64,000 nt of DNA from Polyangiaceae bacterium (lineage in GTDB: Bacteria > Myxococcota_A > Polyangia > Polyangiales > Polyangiaceae): contig JAHBVY010000001.1 in assembly GCA_019637265.1 (NCBI GenBank), forward strand, positions 186,001 to 250,000, written 5' to 3'. A program made the translations under genes and the position numbers. Below the pieces are notes generated by a model. That model had not been told where the DNA came from. It searched no databases and saw nothing but the letters and a program-made list of their open reading frames with translations. Positions 17,777 through 26,842 of the stretch are shown in pieces (position 1 is the stretch's first letter; each line of letters opens with the position of its first letter).

Positions 17777-17881
17777 GTTGACAGTGAGCCCTCGCGCCGT
17801 TGCTGCGACGGGGCCTTGGGGGACGGTGGCACCTGGAGGTCAGTCACCGAGAGCAGCCAGAAACCGCACGAAGCTCGCAAC

Positions 17882-17932
17882 GACACAGCCTTGACAGAGA
17901 CCCGCAGTGACCTGCCAAACCCCCAACCCCCC
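17882..17932 (+). repeat. Duplicated downstream segment incl. 19-mer (copy 1)
   Basis: About 50 nt ending in GCCAAACCCCCAACCCCCC recur at 20940-20990 downstream of Gly-rich copy 2 with few changes. The duplicated unit therefore includes DNA beyond the Gly-rich gene. Confidence 0.8.
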
Positions 17933-17984
17933 TTGTCCTGGTCACTTCGGCGTCCCCGTCGCCGTGTTGTGGGGCAGTCGGAGA

Positions 17985-18491
17985 GACACCGTCCCTCCGT
18001 GGCTGTGGGGTGAGGACCCTGGTGAGCTGCGGGAGGAATCGGGGAAGGCAGCGCGGCGGACGGAGCGTGAGCTTCGGGCGCCGGGGTTTGTGGAGGCGCC
18101 GCCGCGGCGTGAGCCGACGTCACCGCGGTTGGCGGCGATCGCGAAGCCTCGGCTGGTGACGTTGCGTGACGTGAAGGAGGCTGACTTACCAGCGGATGAG
18201 GTGGTGGATGTGTCGGGTGGGGGAGCGCCTCGGGTGGGGGCGTCGGCGTATGAGACGATGACGCTTGGAGAGGTGCTGGGGGTGCACGAGGCTGACGAGG
18301 GTGCGGGCGCGGAGGTTGAGGAAGCGCCAGGTGAGCGGACTACGTCGGGTGATGTGGGGGCGGTTGAGTTCACTGTCAGCGGGATCAAGTCAGCCCAGGT
18401 GACTGTAGCGGATCTGCCAGATGCGGGAGCGGGGCCTGACGGTTCGGGGTCCGCTGGTACTTCTGCTGGTAGGGGCGGGTTTCAAACATGA
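17985..18491 (+). pseudogene. Truncated duplicate of the kinase-coupled membrane protein
   Basis: Encodes about 160 residues nearly identical to residues 13-173 of the protein at 13732-15024, starting at TVPPWLWGEDPG. The same motif array is present, though some sites changed (TLGEV; TTSGDV in place of TTLGDV). It lacks the original start codon, the membrane helix and the tail. The frame stays open upstream to 17907 but without a convincing start, and it ends at a TGA two codons after the REP-like sequence. The near identity points to a recent duplication followed by loss of the 3' part. It could still be expressed as a soluble fragment, but a pseudogene is more likely. Confidence 0.85.
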
Positions 18492-18505
18492 TTATTCGCC
18501 CCTAC
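18470..18505. repeat. Chimeric REP-like element at duplication breakpoint
   Basis: The left half TAGGGGCGGGTTTCAAAC is type 1; the right half ATGATTATTCGCCCCTAC matches the right arm of the type 2 element at 20860-20887. The homology between the truncated gene copy and its parent ends exactly here. Confidence 0.8.
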
Positions 18506-18639
18506 TAACGCCGGGTCCACGGACAGCGCATGGACGCCTGGGCTTTGCACAACGCATCATGGCGCTTAGGCTTTCGATAACATCAGGCCGCGATCGACGA
18601 GGCAACGCAACGGGTTCTTCGAGCTCGACGACGTGAGCG

Positions 18640-18811
18640 ACTTCCGCAGTTCGGCTACTGGTCTCGCGAGCGGGTGAAGGCGGCCACGCCGCTCTTCGAG
18701 GAGCCGCCGGAGGATAACGACCCGGAGTTCGAGAGCATCCTGCTCGTCGCGTCAGATTGGCTTACTATCGCGAGCGCCCAGGAGCGCGCGCTGTTCGGGT
18801 TCATCTACTGA
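18640..18811 (+). pseudogene. Gene fragment of unknown origin (C-terminal remnant)
   Basis: An open stretch ending at TGA 18809-18811 reads FGYWSRERVKAATPLFEEPP, then EDNDPEFESILLVASDWLTI and ASAQERALFGFIY. The composition is that of a normal folded protein, unlike the surroundings. Immediately upstream, another frame reads FFELDDVSDFR, so a frameshift near 18640 is likely. No start codon or family could be recognised. It is probably the decayed end of a gene that once stood between the duplicated units. Confidence 0.45.
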
Positions 18812-19004
18812 ACAGAGCGCCCTGCCGAGCGCCTGGCGCCGCATGCAGCCCGCGCCGTCTGTTGGAGCATCAGCGATGCCCGCGAGCCACGCAGGTGCGA
18901 GGGCTCGCGACGGGTCGGCGCGAAGCGGTCCCGCGATGGTGGCGCGGGAGACCGGCACCTGGTTGGCGCGCTGCCGCGGAGGGGGGTCAGCCGTAGGTTG
19001 ACTT

Positions 19005-19035
19005 GCGGCGCGGTGCCGTCCAACCCCCCGATCCC
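19005..19035 (+). repeat. GCGGTGCCGTCCAACCCCC dispersed element
   Basis: Copies are GCGGTGCCGTCCAACCCCC followed by GATCCC here, and the same with TGATCCC at 52441-52466. A GTCAGCCGTAGGTTGAC palindrome directly precedes it (18986-19002). Confidence 0.8.
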
Positions 19036-19131
19036 TGAGCGAGGCGGTGACATCGCCATCGGTTGGCTGGCTCGTCGGCCGGCGCTGGCATCGCTGATCA
19101 GGCGGCAAACGTGCTCAGCCTCGACCCATGA
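19036..19131 (+). pseudogene. 3' remnant of a further Gly-rich lipoprotein gene
   Basis: Translation gives GGDIAIG and, after a frame change, SSAGAGIADQAANVLSLDP followed by TGA (19129-19131). The intact paralogue at 16190-17776 ends GGNITIG ... GNAGIAGEAAEVLSLNP-stop, so this is the degenerate last 30 codons of another family member. It lies 166 nt before the start of Gly-rich copy 2. The match is by eye, but order, spacing and stop all agree. Confidence 0.75.
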
Positions 19132-19297
19132 GGTAGGGTTGGCTCTTGTTCGCTTGCTGCGGTGATGACCGTGCGGATTGGTAGGTACTCAGATTTTGGC
19201 CGCCCGGCGTGGCTGGCGACCGCCCGAAGCAACTCGGCGACGTCAGCCTCGTCAGAGCGCTCAGCGCTTGCCCTGCTTCAGAACCCGGAGGAACCCC

Positions 19298-20839
19298 ATG
19301 AGGTATTCAGTCGTTAGTCTCACCACTACCTGTGCCTTGGCGGTGCTTGCTGCTTGCGGAGGCGAGCCCTACGCCGGGGAGGGCGTGGGTGGGAGCGCAG
19401 GAACGTCCGGGTCTGGGGGGGCGGCGGGTTCGGGTGCTGCCGGCTCGGGTGGGGCGGGGGGCTCGGGGGCGAGCGGGGGGACGGCGAGCACGGGAGGCTC
19501 GGGTGGCACGACGCCGACTTGCGACGAGACGGCGAGCCCAGCTGACGAAGCGTGCGTGATCGACGACGACCTGGCGGTGTTCGTGAGCCCCGCGGGTGGT
19601 GTGGACTCCGCCGGGACGCAGGCCGACCCGCTGAAGAGCGTGCAAGCAGGGCTGGCCAAGGCGAAGGCGGCCGGCAAGCGATTGTTCGTGTGCGCGGATG
19701 GTGGGGATTTCGAGGAGAACCTCGCCCTGGGCGCCGCGCTCGCCGGAGTGGAGGTGTGGGGCGGGTTCAAGTGCGATGGGTGGGGGTTTGATGCAGGGCT
19801 GAAGGCGACGGTGGCGCCGGTGAGTGGGGTGCCGATTTCGGCGACTGGCATCGATGCGGAGACGTCGTTTCGATATGTGAGGTTTAGGGCGCCGGCGGGA
19901 GTGGCGCCTGGGGAGAGCAGTATTGCTGGATTTGTGAGTGAGTCGAGTGCGTTGTCATTTGAGCAAGTGGAGTTTGTAGCGCAAAGTGGCGTCAGCGGCG
20001 TGGCGGGTACGCGGACCGATGTGTCGGCGCCGGACGCAAGCGAGCTCAACGGCCGCGGCGCAAGCGGAGATGCCGGGGGGCAGAGCAGATCCTTCACCTG
20101 TGACCACACTGGTGAAACGACACGGGGAGGCCGGGGGGGCGAAGGTGCTCCTGCCGATCGAGGTGATGACGGCCTACCCGTGATCACTTCTCCTAATCCT
20201 GACGGCGGTAGGGCCGGCGAGCTTGGTGGCGACTGTTCAACGGGAGTGGGACGTGCTGGCAACCCCGGTCCTGACGGCACCTCGGGTGTCAGCGCCGCAA
20301 CGCTCGGCACCCTGACCGTCAACGGCTGGGCGCCGGAGGGTGGCACCGAGGGTAGACACGGCCGGGTGGGCCAGGGTGGCGGTGGTGGTCGCGGAGGCTT
20401 GACCGGTGGTGGCGGTGGTGGCGGCGCGGGTGGTTGCGGCGGGGCGCCTGGGGGCGGCGGCGGTGGCGGCGGGGCCAGCGTCGCGCTGCTGCTGTTCAAC
20501 TCACCGATTCAGCTGAAGGACGTGGAGCTGACGGCCGCTGATGCTGGGGATGGCGGAGCAGGGGCCGCGGGGCAGAAGGGGCTCAATGGTGGATTCGCGG
20601 GCAATCCAGCTGCTGACGGATGCGGTGGCGGGCGCGGTGGTCAGGGCGGCGCCGGAGGTGGCGGCGGCGGCGGCGCGGGCGGCGTCTCTGTTGGCGTGCT
20701 GCACTTGGGTGGTGCTCCGGTGTGTGAGGGCGGCAGTATCACCGTCGGCGCTCCCGGCGCTCCAGGCAGCGCGGGCTCAGGGAGCGCGGCTGCTGGCGTC
20801 CCCGGTGAAGCGACAGAGGTGCTCAGTCTGAGCCCGTAG
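19298..20839 (+). CDS. Gly-rich lipoprotein with predicted beta-helix region (copy 2)
   Basis: The 513-residue precursor starts at ATG preceded by GGAGGAACCCC. It has a lipoprotein signal with VLAAC (Cys 20), then the same architecture as copy 1: a Gly/Ser/Ala stretch, CDETASPADEACVIDDDLAVFVSPAGG, the beta-helix-like middle (FRYVRFRAPAG), and a Gly-rich C-terminal half ending TEVLSLSP. Middle and end are highly similar to copy 1, while the N-terminal signal and the region near residues 250-300 differ. Function unknown. With the flanking fragments it shows repeated duplication of this gene type here. The frame upstream of the ATG is not supported as coding. Confidence 0.8.
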   Translation: MRYSVVSLTTTCALAVLAACGGEPYAGEGVGGSAGTSGSGGAAGSGAAGSGGAGGSGASGGTASTGGSGGTTPTCDETASPADEACVIDDDLAVFVSPAGGVDSAGTQADPLKSVQAGLAKAKAAGKRLFVCADGGDFEENLALGAALAGVEVWGGFKCDGWGFDAGLKATVAPVSGVPISATGIDAETSFRYVRFRAPAGVAPGESSIAGFVSESSALSFEQVEFVAQSGVSGVAGTRTDVSAPDASELNGRGASGDAGGQSRSFTCDHTGETTRGGRGGEGAPADRGDDGLPVITSPNPDGGRAGELGGDCSTGVGRAGNPGPDGTSGVSAATLGTLTVNGWAPEGGTEGRHGRVGQGGGGGRGGLTGGGGGGGAGGCGGAPGGGGGGGGASVALLLFNSPIQLKDVELTAADAGDGGAGAAGQKGLNGGFAGNPAADGCGGGRGGQGGAGGGGGGGAGGVSVGVLHLGGAPVCEGGSITVGAPGAPGSAGSGSAAAGVPGEATEVLSLSP

Positions 20840-20859
20840 CCTGTGTCAGGTATCGAGAG

Positions 20860-20887
20860 GTAGGGGCGAATGATGATTCGCCCCCAA
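20860..20887. repeat. REP-like palindrome, type 2
   Basis: Inverted repeat GGGGCGAAT-GATG-ATTCGCCCC (arms 20863-20871 and 20876-20884), 24 nt beyond the stop of Gly-rich copy 2. Its right arm recurs in the chimeric element at 18470-18505. Confidence 0.8.
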
Positions 20888-20939
20888 CCTCCAAGTGTTG
20901 ATCTGCGAGCGCACCGGTCACCGCTCGAAGTAAGTCAGT

Positions 20940-20990
20940 GACACAGACTTATCGGAGACACGCAGTGACCTGCCAAACCCCCAACCCTCC
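20940..20990 (+). repeat. Duplicated downstream segment incl. 19-mer variant (copy 2)
   Basis: Partner of 17882-17932; it ends in GCCAAACCCCCAACCCTCC. It marks the right-hand end of the duplicated Gly-rich unit. Confidence 0.75.
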
Positions 20991-20998
20991 CTCTGTCG

Positions 20999-21095
20999 GA
21001 TAGCGGAGCGGGTGCTGATGCCGCCGTGGGCTCCCGATGACGAGGAGCGGTGGAGCCTCTGCCAGATAGCGGAGCGGGTGCTGATGCCGCCGTGG
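20999..21095 (+). repeat. 31-bp direct repeat, period 66
   Basis: GATAGCGGAGCGGGTGCTGA plus TGCCGCCGTGG occurs at 20999-21029 and again, identical, at 21065-21095. The frame through both copies is open, so it may be a remnant of a coding repeat, but no start or family supports a gene. It lies in the 328-nt gap before folB. Confidence 0.8.
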
Positions 21096-21167
21096 TGCGC
21101 GCGACGTGTCACCGCGCGGCGCACGACGGCTCGCGCGGTGCGGCGGGGCGCGTTATACGGCTGGCGT

Positions 21168-21878
21168 ATGGCGCGAGACTTCATTCGGGTGCGGGGGATT
21201 TCCCTGGCTTGCGTCGTGGGGGTGCGGCAGCGGGAGCGGCGGGAGCCGCAGCCGCTATTGGTGGATTTGGAGCTGGGGCTCGACCTGCGGGTCGCCGGGA
21301 GAAGTGGGCGGATCCGTGACACGGTGGACTACGATCGGCTGACCGAGCAGGTGCAGACGCTGCTCCAGTTTCGGCGCTACCGCTTGCTCGAGAACGCGGC
21401 GGAGGAGGTCGCGGCGATGCTGTTCGGCGTGCAGCCTGCGCTCCAGGCGCTGCGGCTCACCCTGATCAAGCCGCTGGCGCTCGCGGGGAGGGCTCAGCAG
21501 GCGGAGGTGCACGTGGAGCGTTGCCGTGCGGATTTTCCGCGCGGTGAGGAGACGGCGCGTTTCGGTCGCGTGGAGGTGCTGCTCGAGACGCGTGAGGCGG
21601 GGCTCTACCTGCTGCACATCGCGCCCCGCGGGGAGATCTCGAGTCACTACCACCAGCGCATGCGCGAGCTCGAGTGGCGCGTGAGCGGCTCCTTGGCGCG
21701 CGACGGGGAGCGGCTCACCGGGCTCTCGTCAGTCGTGTGGCCCAAGGGCCAAGTGCACCACTATCAGAACCTGGGCGACGACTGGGCGACGCTGTTTTGC
21801 TGCGATACGCCGCCCTTCATCCCGGAGGACGAGGTGCTGGTCGAGGCGCCAGCGGCGGGCCACGCGGAGGCGCGGTGA
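21168..21878 (+). CDS. folB: Dihydroneopterin aldolase fused to a cupin domain
   Basis: 236 residues. Residues 1-120 are FolB, which converts 7,8-dihydroneopterin to 6-hydroxymethyl-dihydropterin and glycolaldehyde in folate synthesis. They include the N-terminal IRVRGISLACVVGVRQRERREPQ (Glu of the QER region), the DTVDYDRL motif, the LLENAAEEVA helix and IKPLAL with the catalytic Lys. Residues about 130-230 form a small cupin with HYHQRMRELEWRVSG and WPKGQVHHY, likely metal-binding. FolB is normally 120 residues, so the fusion is unusual. The ATG is chosen because FolB homology begins at MARDFIRVRG and TATACG stands 8 nt upstream. The stop overlaps the SDR start (GTGA). Confidence 0.88.
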   Translation: MARDFIRVRGISLACVVGVRQRERREPQPLLVDLELGLDLRVAGRSGRIRDTVDYDRLTEQVQTLLQFRRYRLLENAAEEVAAMLFGVQPALQALRLTLIKPLALAGRAQQAEVHVERCRADFPRGEETARFGRVEVLLETREAGLYLLHIAPRGEISSHYHQRMRELEWRVSGSLARDGERLTGLSSVVWPKGQVHHYQNLGDDWATLFCCDTPPFIPEDEVLVEAPAAGHAEAR

Positions 21879-22852
21879 CGACGCTGGTGACGGGCGCCAC
21901 GCGCGGCATTGGGCGCGCCATCGTCGAGCGCTTGGCCGCCCATGAACGGGTGATCGGCGTCTATCGCCACAGCGCCGAGGCGGCGCGCGCGCTCAGTCAG
22001 GCGCTCCCGCGGCTCGAGCTCTTCGCGTGCGATCTGGCCTCGTCAGAGGCGACGGATCAGCTGCTCACGACGCTTCGAGCACAACAGGTCAGGTTCACTG
22101 GCGTGGTGCTCAACGCGGGCATCGCGGAGCACGGCGGCTTCGTGCGCCCACGCCAGGCGTCGTCCCAGGAGCACGCGTCGTCCCAGGAGCACGCGTCGTC
22201 CCAGGAGCACGCGTCGTCCCAGGAGCACGCGTCGTCCCAGGAGCACGCAGTGCCGCGCGATGCGCGCCCGCTCGCGGCGGAGCGGTTTGCGATGGGGCAG
22301 GCGTCGTCCCAGGAGCACGCGTCGTCCCAGGAGCGCGCAGCGGCAGGGCAGGCAGCGACAGAGCAGCCAGCGGCAGGGCACCCCAGCGCCAGCACGGCAG
22401 AGCCGTCCGCCGCGCACGATCCGCTCCTCTATCAGCTGCGGAGCAACCTGGAAGCGCCGCTCTACTTGCTGCGCGGGCTCTTGGAGGCGGAGCTCGTCGC
22501 GAACCATGCCTCGGTGGTGGTGGTGAGCAGCAACCTGACGCGGCACGCGGTGTTCGGGAAGGTGGCGTACGCCGCGGCGAAGGCGGGGCTCGAGGCGGCG
22601 GTGCGGCAGCTCTGCGTGGAGCTCGGGCCGCGTGGGGTGCGCATCAACGCGGTGGCGCCCGGGATCATCCGCACCGACATGACAGCGGGGCAGGGCGCTC
22701 GGGCGCTCGAGGCGTACGCGCGGGAGACCCCGCTCGGTCGCGTGGGCGAGGCCTCGGACGTCGCGCAGGTGGTGGAGCTCTTCCTCGGTCCAGCCGCCGC
22801 CTACGTGACCGGCCAGGTGCTGGACGTGGATGGCGGCTGGGGCGCTCGGTGA
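21875..22852 (+). CDS. SDR oxidoreductase with hexapeptide-repeat insertion
   Basis: 325 residues from GTG overlapping the folB stop. It is a classical short-chain dehydrogenase: TGATRGIG (NAD(P) loop), VVLNAGIAEHGG, the catalytic Ser in VVVSSNLTRHAVFGK, YAAAK (Tyr/Lys), and the C-terminal DVDGGWGAR. A typical SDR has about 245 residues. The extra 80-100 lie between NAG and the active-site helix and include (ASSQEH)5 plus two more copies, rich in Ser/Gln/Ala. Pairing with folB suggests a pteridine or dihydromonapterin reductase (FolM-like) role (inference), but a FabG-like activity is also possible. Whether the insert is spliced, cleaved or tolerated as a loop is unknown. Confidence 0.85.
   Translation: MTTLVTGATRGIGRAIVERLAAHERVIGVYRHSAEAARALSQALPRLELFACDLASSEATDQLLTTLRAQQVRFTGVVLNAGIAEHGGFVRPRQASSQEHASSQEHASSQEHASSQEHASSQEHAVPRDARPLAAERFAMGQASSQEHASSQERAAAGQAATEQPAAGHPSASTAEPSAAHDPLLYQLRSNLEAPLYLLRGLLEAELVANHASVVVVSSNLTRHAVFGKVAYAAAKAGLEAAVRQLCVELGPRGVRINAVAPGIIRTDMTAGQGARALEAYARETPLGRVGEASDVAQVVELFLGPAAAYVTGQVLDVDGGWGAR
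22157..22336 (+). repeat. 18-bp in-frame tandem repeats (ASSQEH)
   Basis: Five exact tandem copies of GCGTCGTCCCAGGAGCAC (22157-22246), then 54 nt, then two more (22301-22336, the last with one change). The near absence of third-base differences shows a very recent expansion. This is a coding microsatellite-like array, not a CRISPR, since there are no spacers. Confidence 0.95.
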
Positions 22853-23024
22853 CATACTTGCCTGTACGTTTGCGGTGAGGGGCCCCGAGCGCCCTTGCAG
22901 CGCCGCGAGCTCGGTGTCGCTTCTCGCCTGACGCACCGCGGTCTGCGAGGTATCGTGGAGGTCTCGCTCCAGGGCGCACCAACCACCCCGGGCATCACGA
23001 CACAGGAGCGTTTTCTCGAGCGAC

Positions 23025-25076
<2,052 letters not shown>

Positions 25077-25141
25077 CACGAACTACCCTGCGGCGTCCTG
25101 CGAGGGTCGAGCTACAACCAACCCCCGATGAGGAGCGACCG

Positions 25142-25942
25142 ATGTCTTCGTTCGAGTTCCTGACTGTCACCGACCACCCCGTTCCTGGGCTGCCCGAGGC
25201 CCAGGTGCGGGTGCTCACCTTGGCGCGCGAGGCGAAGAAGAACGCCATCAGCGTGGGCTTGTCTTCCGATCTGGCGCAGGCGGTTCGTGAGGCTGACCAA
25301 GACGCGCGGGTGCGGGCGGTGGTCGTCACGGCGCTGGGGAGCGTGTTCAGCGCCGGGGTGGATCTGTCCTTGTTCTTGGGGCAGGCGCCGGACATCGGCG
25401 CGAGGCCTCCGGAGTCCGTCACGACACCTGACATTTTGTATCAGGCGCTGGCGGGGTGTCAGAAGCCGCTCGTGGCGCTGGTGCAAGGGCAGGCGGTGGG
25501 CATGGGCGTCACGCTGCTGCCGTACTTCGACCTCGTCTACGCCTCGGACCAAGCGACCTTCGCTTGCCCCTTCGTGAAGCTCGGCCTGGTGCTGGAGTTC
25601 GGCAGCTCGTTCAGCCTCCCGCGCCTGATCGGGCGCCAGCGCACCAATGAGCTGATGCTGCGGGCGGCGCCGCTCGACGCGGCCACCGCGGAGCGCTGGG
25701 GCCTCGTGACGCGGGTGTTCCCCCACGCGGAGCTGGCCTCGCGCGCGCTCGAGCTGGTGCTGGAGATCGCCGCGAACCCGCCCTCCGCCGTGGCCGAGAG
25801 CAAGCGCTTGATCCGTGAGGGTGAGCAGGCCACCCACTGGCAGGGCTGCGTGGACGCGGAGAACGCGGCGCTCCAGAGCCGCTATGGGTCGCCCGAGAAC
25901 CTCGAGGCGGTCACCGCCTTCTTCAGTCGGCGGAGCCGGTGA
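25142..25942 (+). CDS. Enoyl-CoA hydratase/isomerase family protein
   Basis: The 266-residue crotonase-fold protein has VFSAGVDLSLFLG (CoA/oxyanion loop), LVQGQAVGMGVTLLPYFDLVYASD and FVKLGLVLEFGSSFSLPRLIG in the expected order. The C-terminal helices have PPSAVAESKRLIR. It should act on 2-enoyl-CoA or related thioesters. The acidic catalytic residues of true hydratases are not clearly conserved, so isomerase or another crotonase activity is possible. The chosen ATG has GAGGAGCGACCG upstream, a good ribosome binding site. The stop overlaps the next gene (GTGA), indicating an operon with the membrane protein and probably the oxygenase. Confidence 0.88.
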   Translation: MSSFEFLTVTDHPVPGLPEAQVRVLTLAREAKKNAISVGLSSDLAQAVREADQDARVRAVVVTALGSVFSAGVDLSLFLGQAPDIGARPPESVTTPDILYQALAGCQKPLVALVQGQAVGMGVTLLPYFDLVYASDQATFACPFVKLGLVLEFGSSFSLPRLIGRQRTNELMLRAAPLDAATAERWGLVTRVFPHAELASRALELVLEIAANPPSAVAESKRLIREGEQATHWQGCVDAENAALQSRYGSPENLEAVTAFFSRRSR

Positions 25943-26838
25943 GCGTGGATCTACCCTCGGATGACGGGCTGCGTGAGCGCCTCGACAAGCTGAAGATCCC
26001 GCTCATGATCGGCGGCGTGCTGCTGATGATCGCCGCAGGTCAGCTCACCGAGCTGAGGCCGGTGGCGGCGCGGGCGGTGGTCTACGGCGTGCCCTTGCTC
26101 GCGCTCCTGTACACTGCGGCGCCGCTCGTCGACACGCACCCGGCGCTGCGCGCGGTGGGGCTCGGCCTCGGCGGCGCGAGCCTGCTCTTGGCGCTGTGGG
26201 TCGGCGCGGGGTCGTTCACCGAGGTGAGCGCGCTCACCACCCAGCGCCTGCTCCCCAAGGAGCCCTCGACAGTGGAGCTGCCGAGCGGGCACGCTGAGCT
26301 CACCTTCGCGATCCACGGCAAGCCCAAGCAAGAGCGCGCTCAGGTGGTGCTGGAGGCGCGGCGCGGTGAGCAGCGCGAGCGGCTCGAGCACACGTTCACG
26401 CACATGGAGGCGCCGCGCGCCGCGCGCGGCAAGGCGCTCCCGGTGGACAGCACCTGGCGGCCGCGCGTCACGCTGGGCGCGGCGGGACCGCTCACCCTCG
26501 AGCTGATGGAGGGGGAGGGCCTGTCGTTGCCGCTCTCGGTGGAGGTGCTGCCGGTGACCAGCAGCTTCGTGGTGCCGGTGCCGGTGCTGGCGTTCGGGGT
26601 GCTCGGCGCCCTGGGGGTGGAGCTGTGGGCGCTGCGGCGGGGGATCCGCGCGCGGCTCTCGGCGGGGGTCGCGGTGGCGCTGGCCTTCGCGGTGTATGGC
26701 CCGGGGTTCGTGGACCAGCGTAAACCGTTCGAGGCGGTGTTCTCGCTCTTGGTGGTGGCGGTGGGCGCGCTGGTCTCGGGGTTGGTCTTGGGAGGGCTCG
26801 TCGCGCGCTGGCTCGCGCCGAGTCGGGGCCGCGGGTAG
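25939..26838 (+). CDS. Membrane protein of unknown function
   Basis: 299 residues, GTG start overlapping the enoyl-CoA hydratase stop. Three helices lie near the N-terminus (about 22-40, 48-65 and 72-92). An outside beta-rich domain (about 100-210: HAELTFAIHGKPKQERAQVVLEA) follows, and three more helices come at the C-terminus (about 213-235, 243-262 and 270-292). No known family recognised. Translational coupling suggests it is made with the hydratase. Confidence 0.8.
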   Translation: MSVDLPSDDGLRERLDKLKIPLMIGGVLLMIAAGQLTELRPVAARAVVYGVPLLALLYTAAPLVDTHPALRAVGLGLGGASLLLALWVGAGSFTEVSALTTQRLLPKEPSTVELPSGHAELTFAIHGKPKQERAQVVLEARRGEQRERLEHTFTHMEAPRAARGKALPVDSTWRPRVTLGAAGPLTLELMEGEGLSLPLSVEVLPVTSSFVVPVPVLAFGVLGALGVELWALRRGIRARLSAGVAVALAFAVYGPGFVDQRKPFEAVFSLLVVAVGALVSGLVLGGLVARWLAPSRGRG

Positions 26839-26842
26839 CGCG

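Noticed and set aside
16440..20839. Possible PE-PGRS proteins of mycobacterial type
   Set aside because: Gly-rich runs are similar, but there is no PE domain; lipoprotein signals and the beta-helix opening fit myxobacterial surface proteins instead.
20999..21167. N-terminal extension of FolB including the 31-bp repeats
   Set aside because: FolB homology begins at the ATG at 21168, which has a TATA-like box just upstream; the extension is repeat-derived.
22157..22336. Possible CRISPR array
   Set aside because: The units are directly adjacent without spacers, in frame with the SDR gene, and too short; it is a coding tandem repeat.
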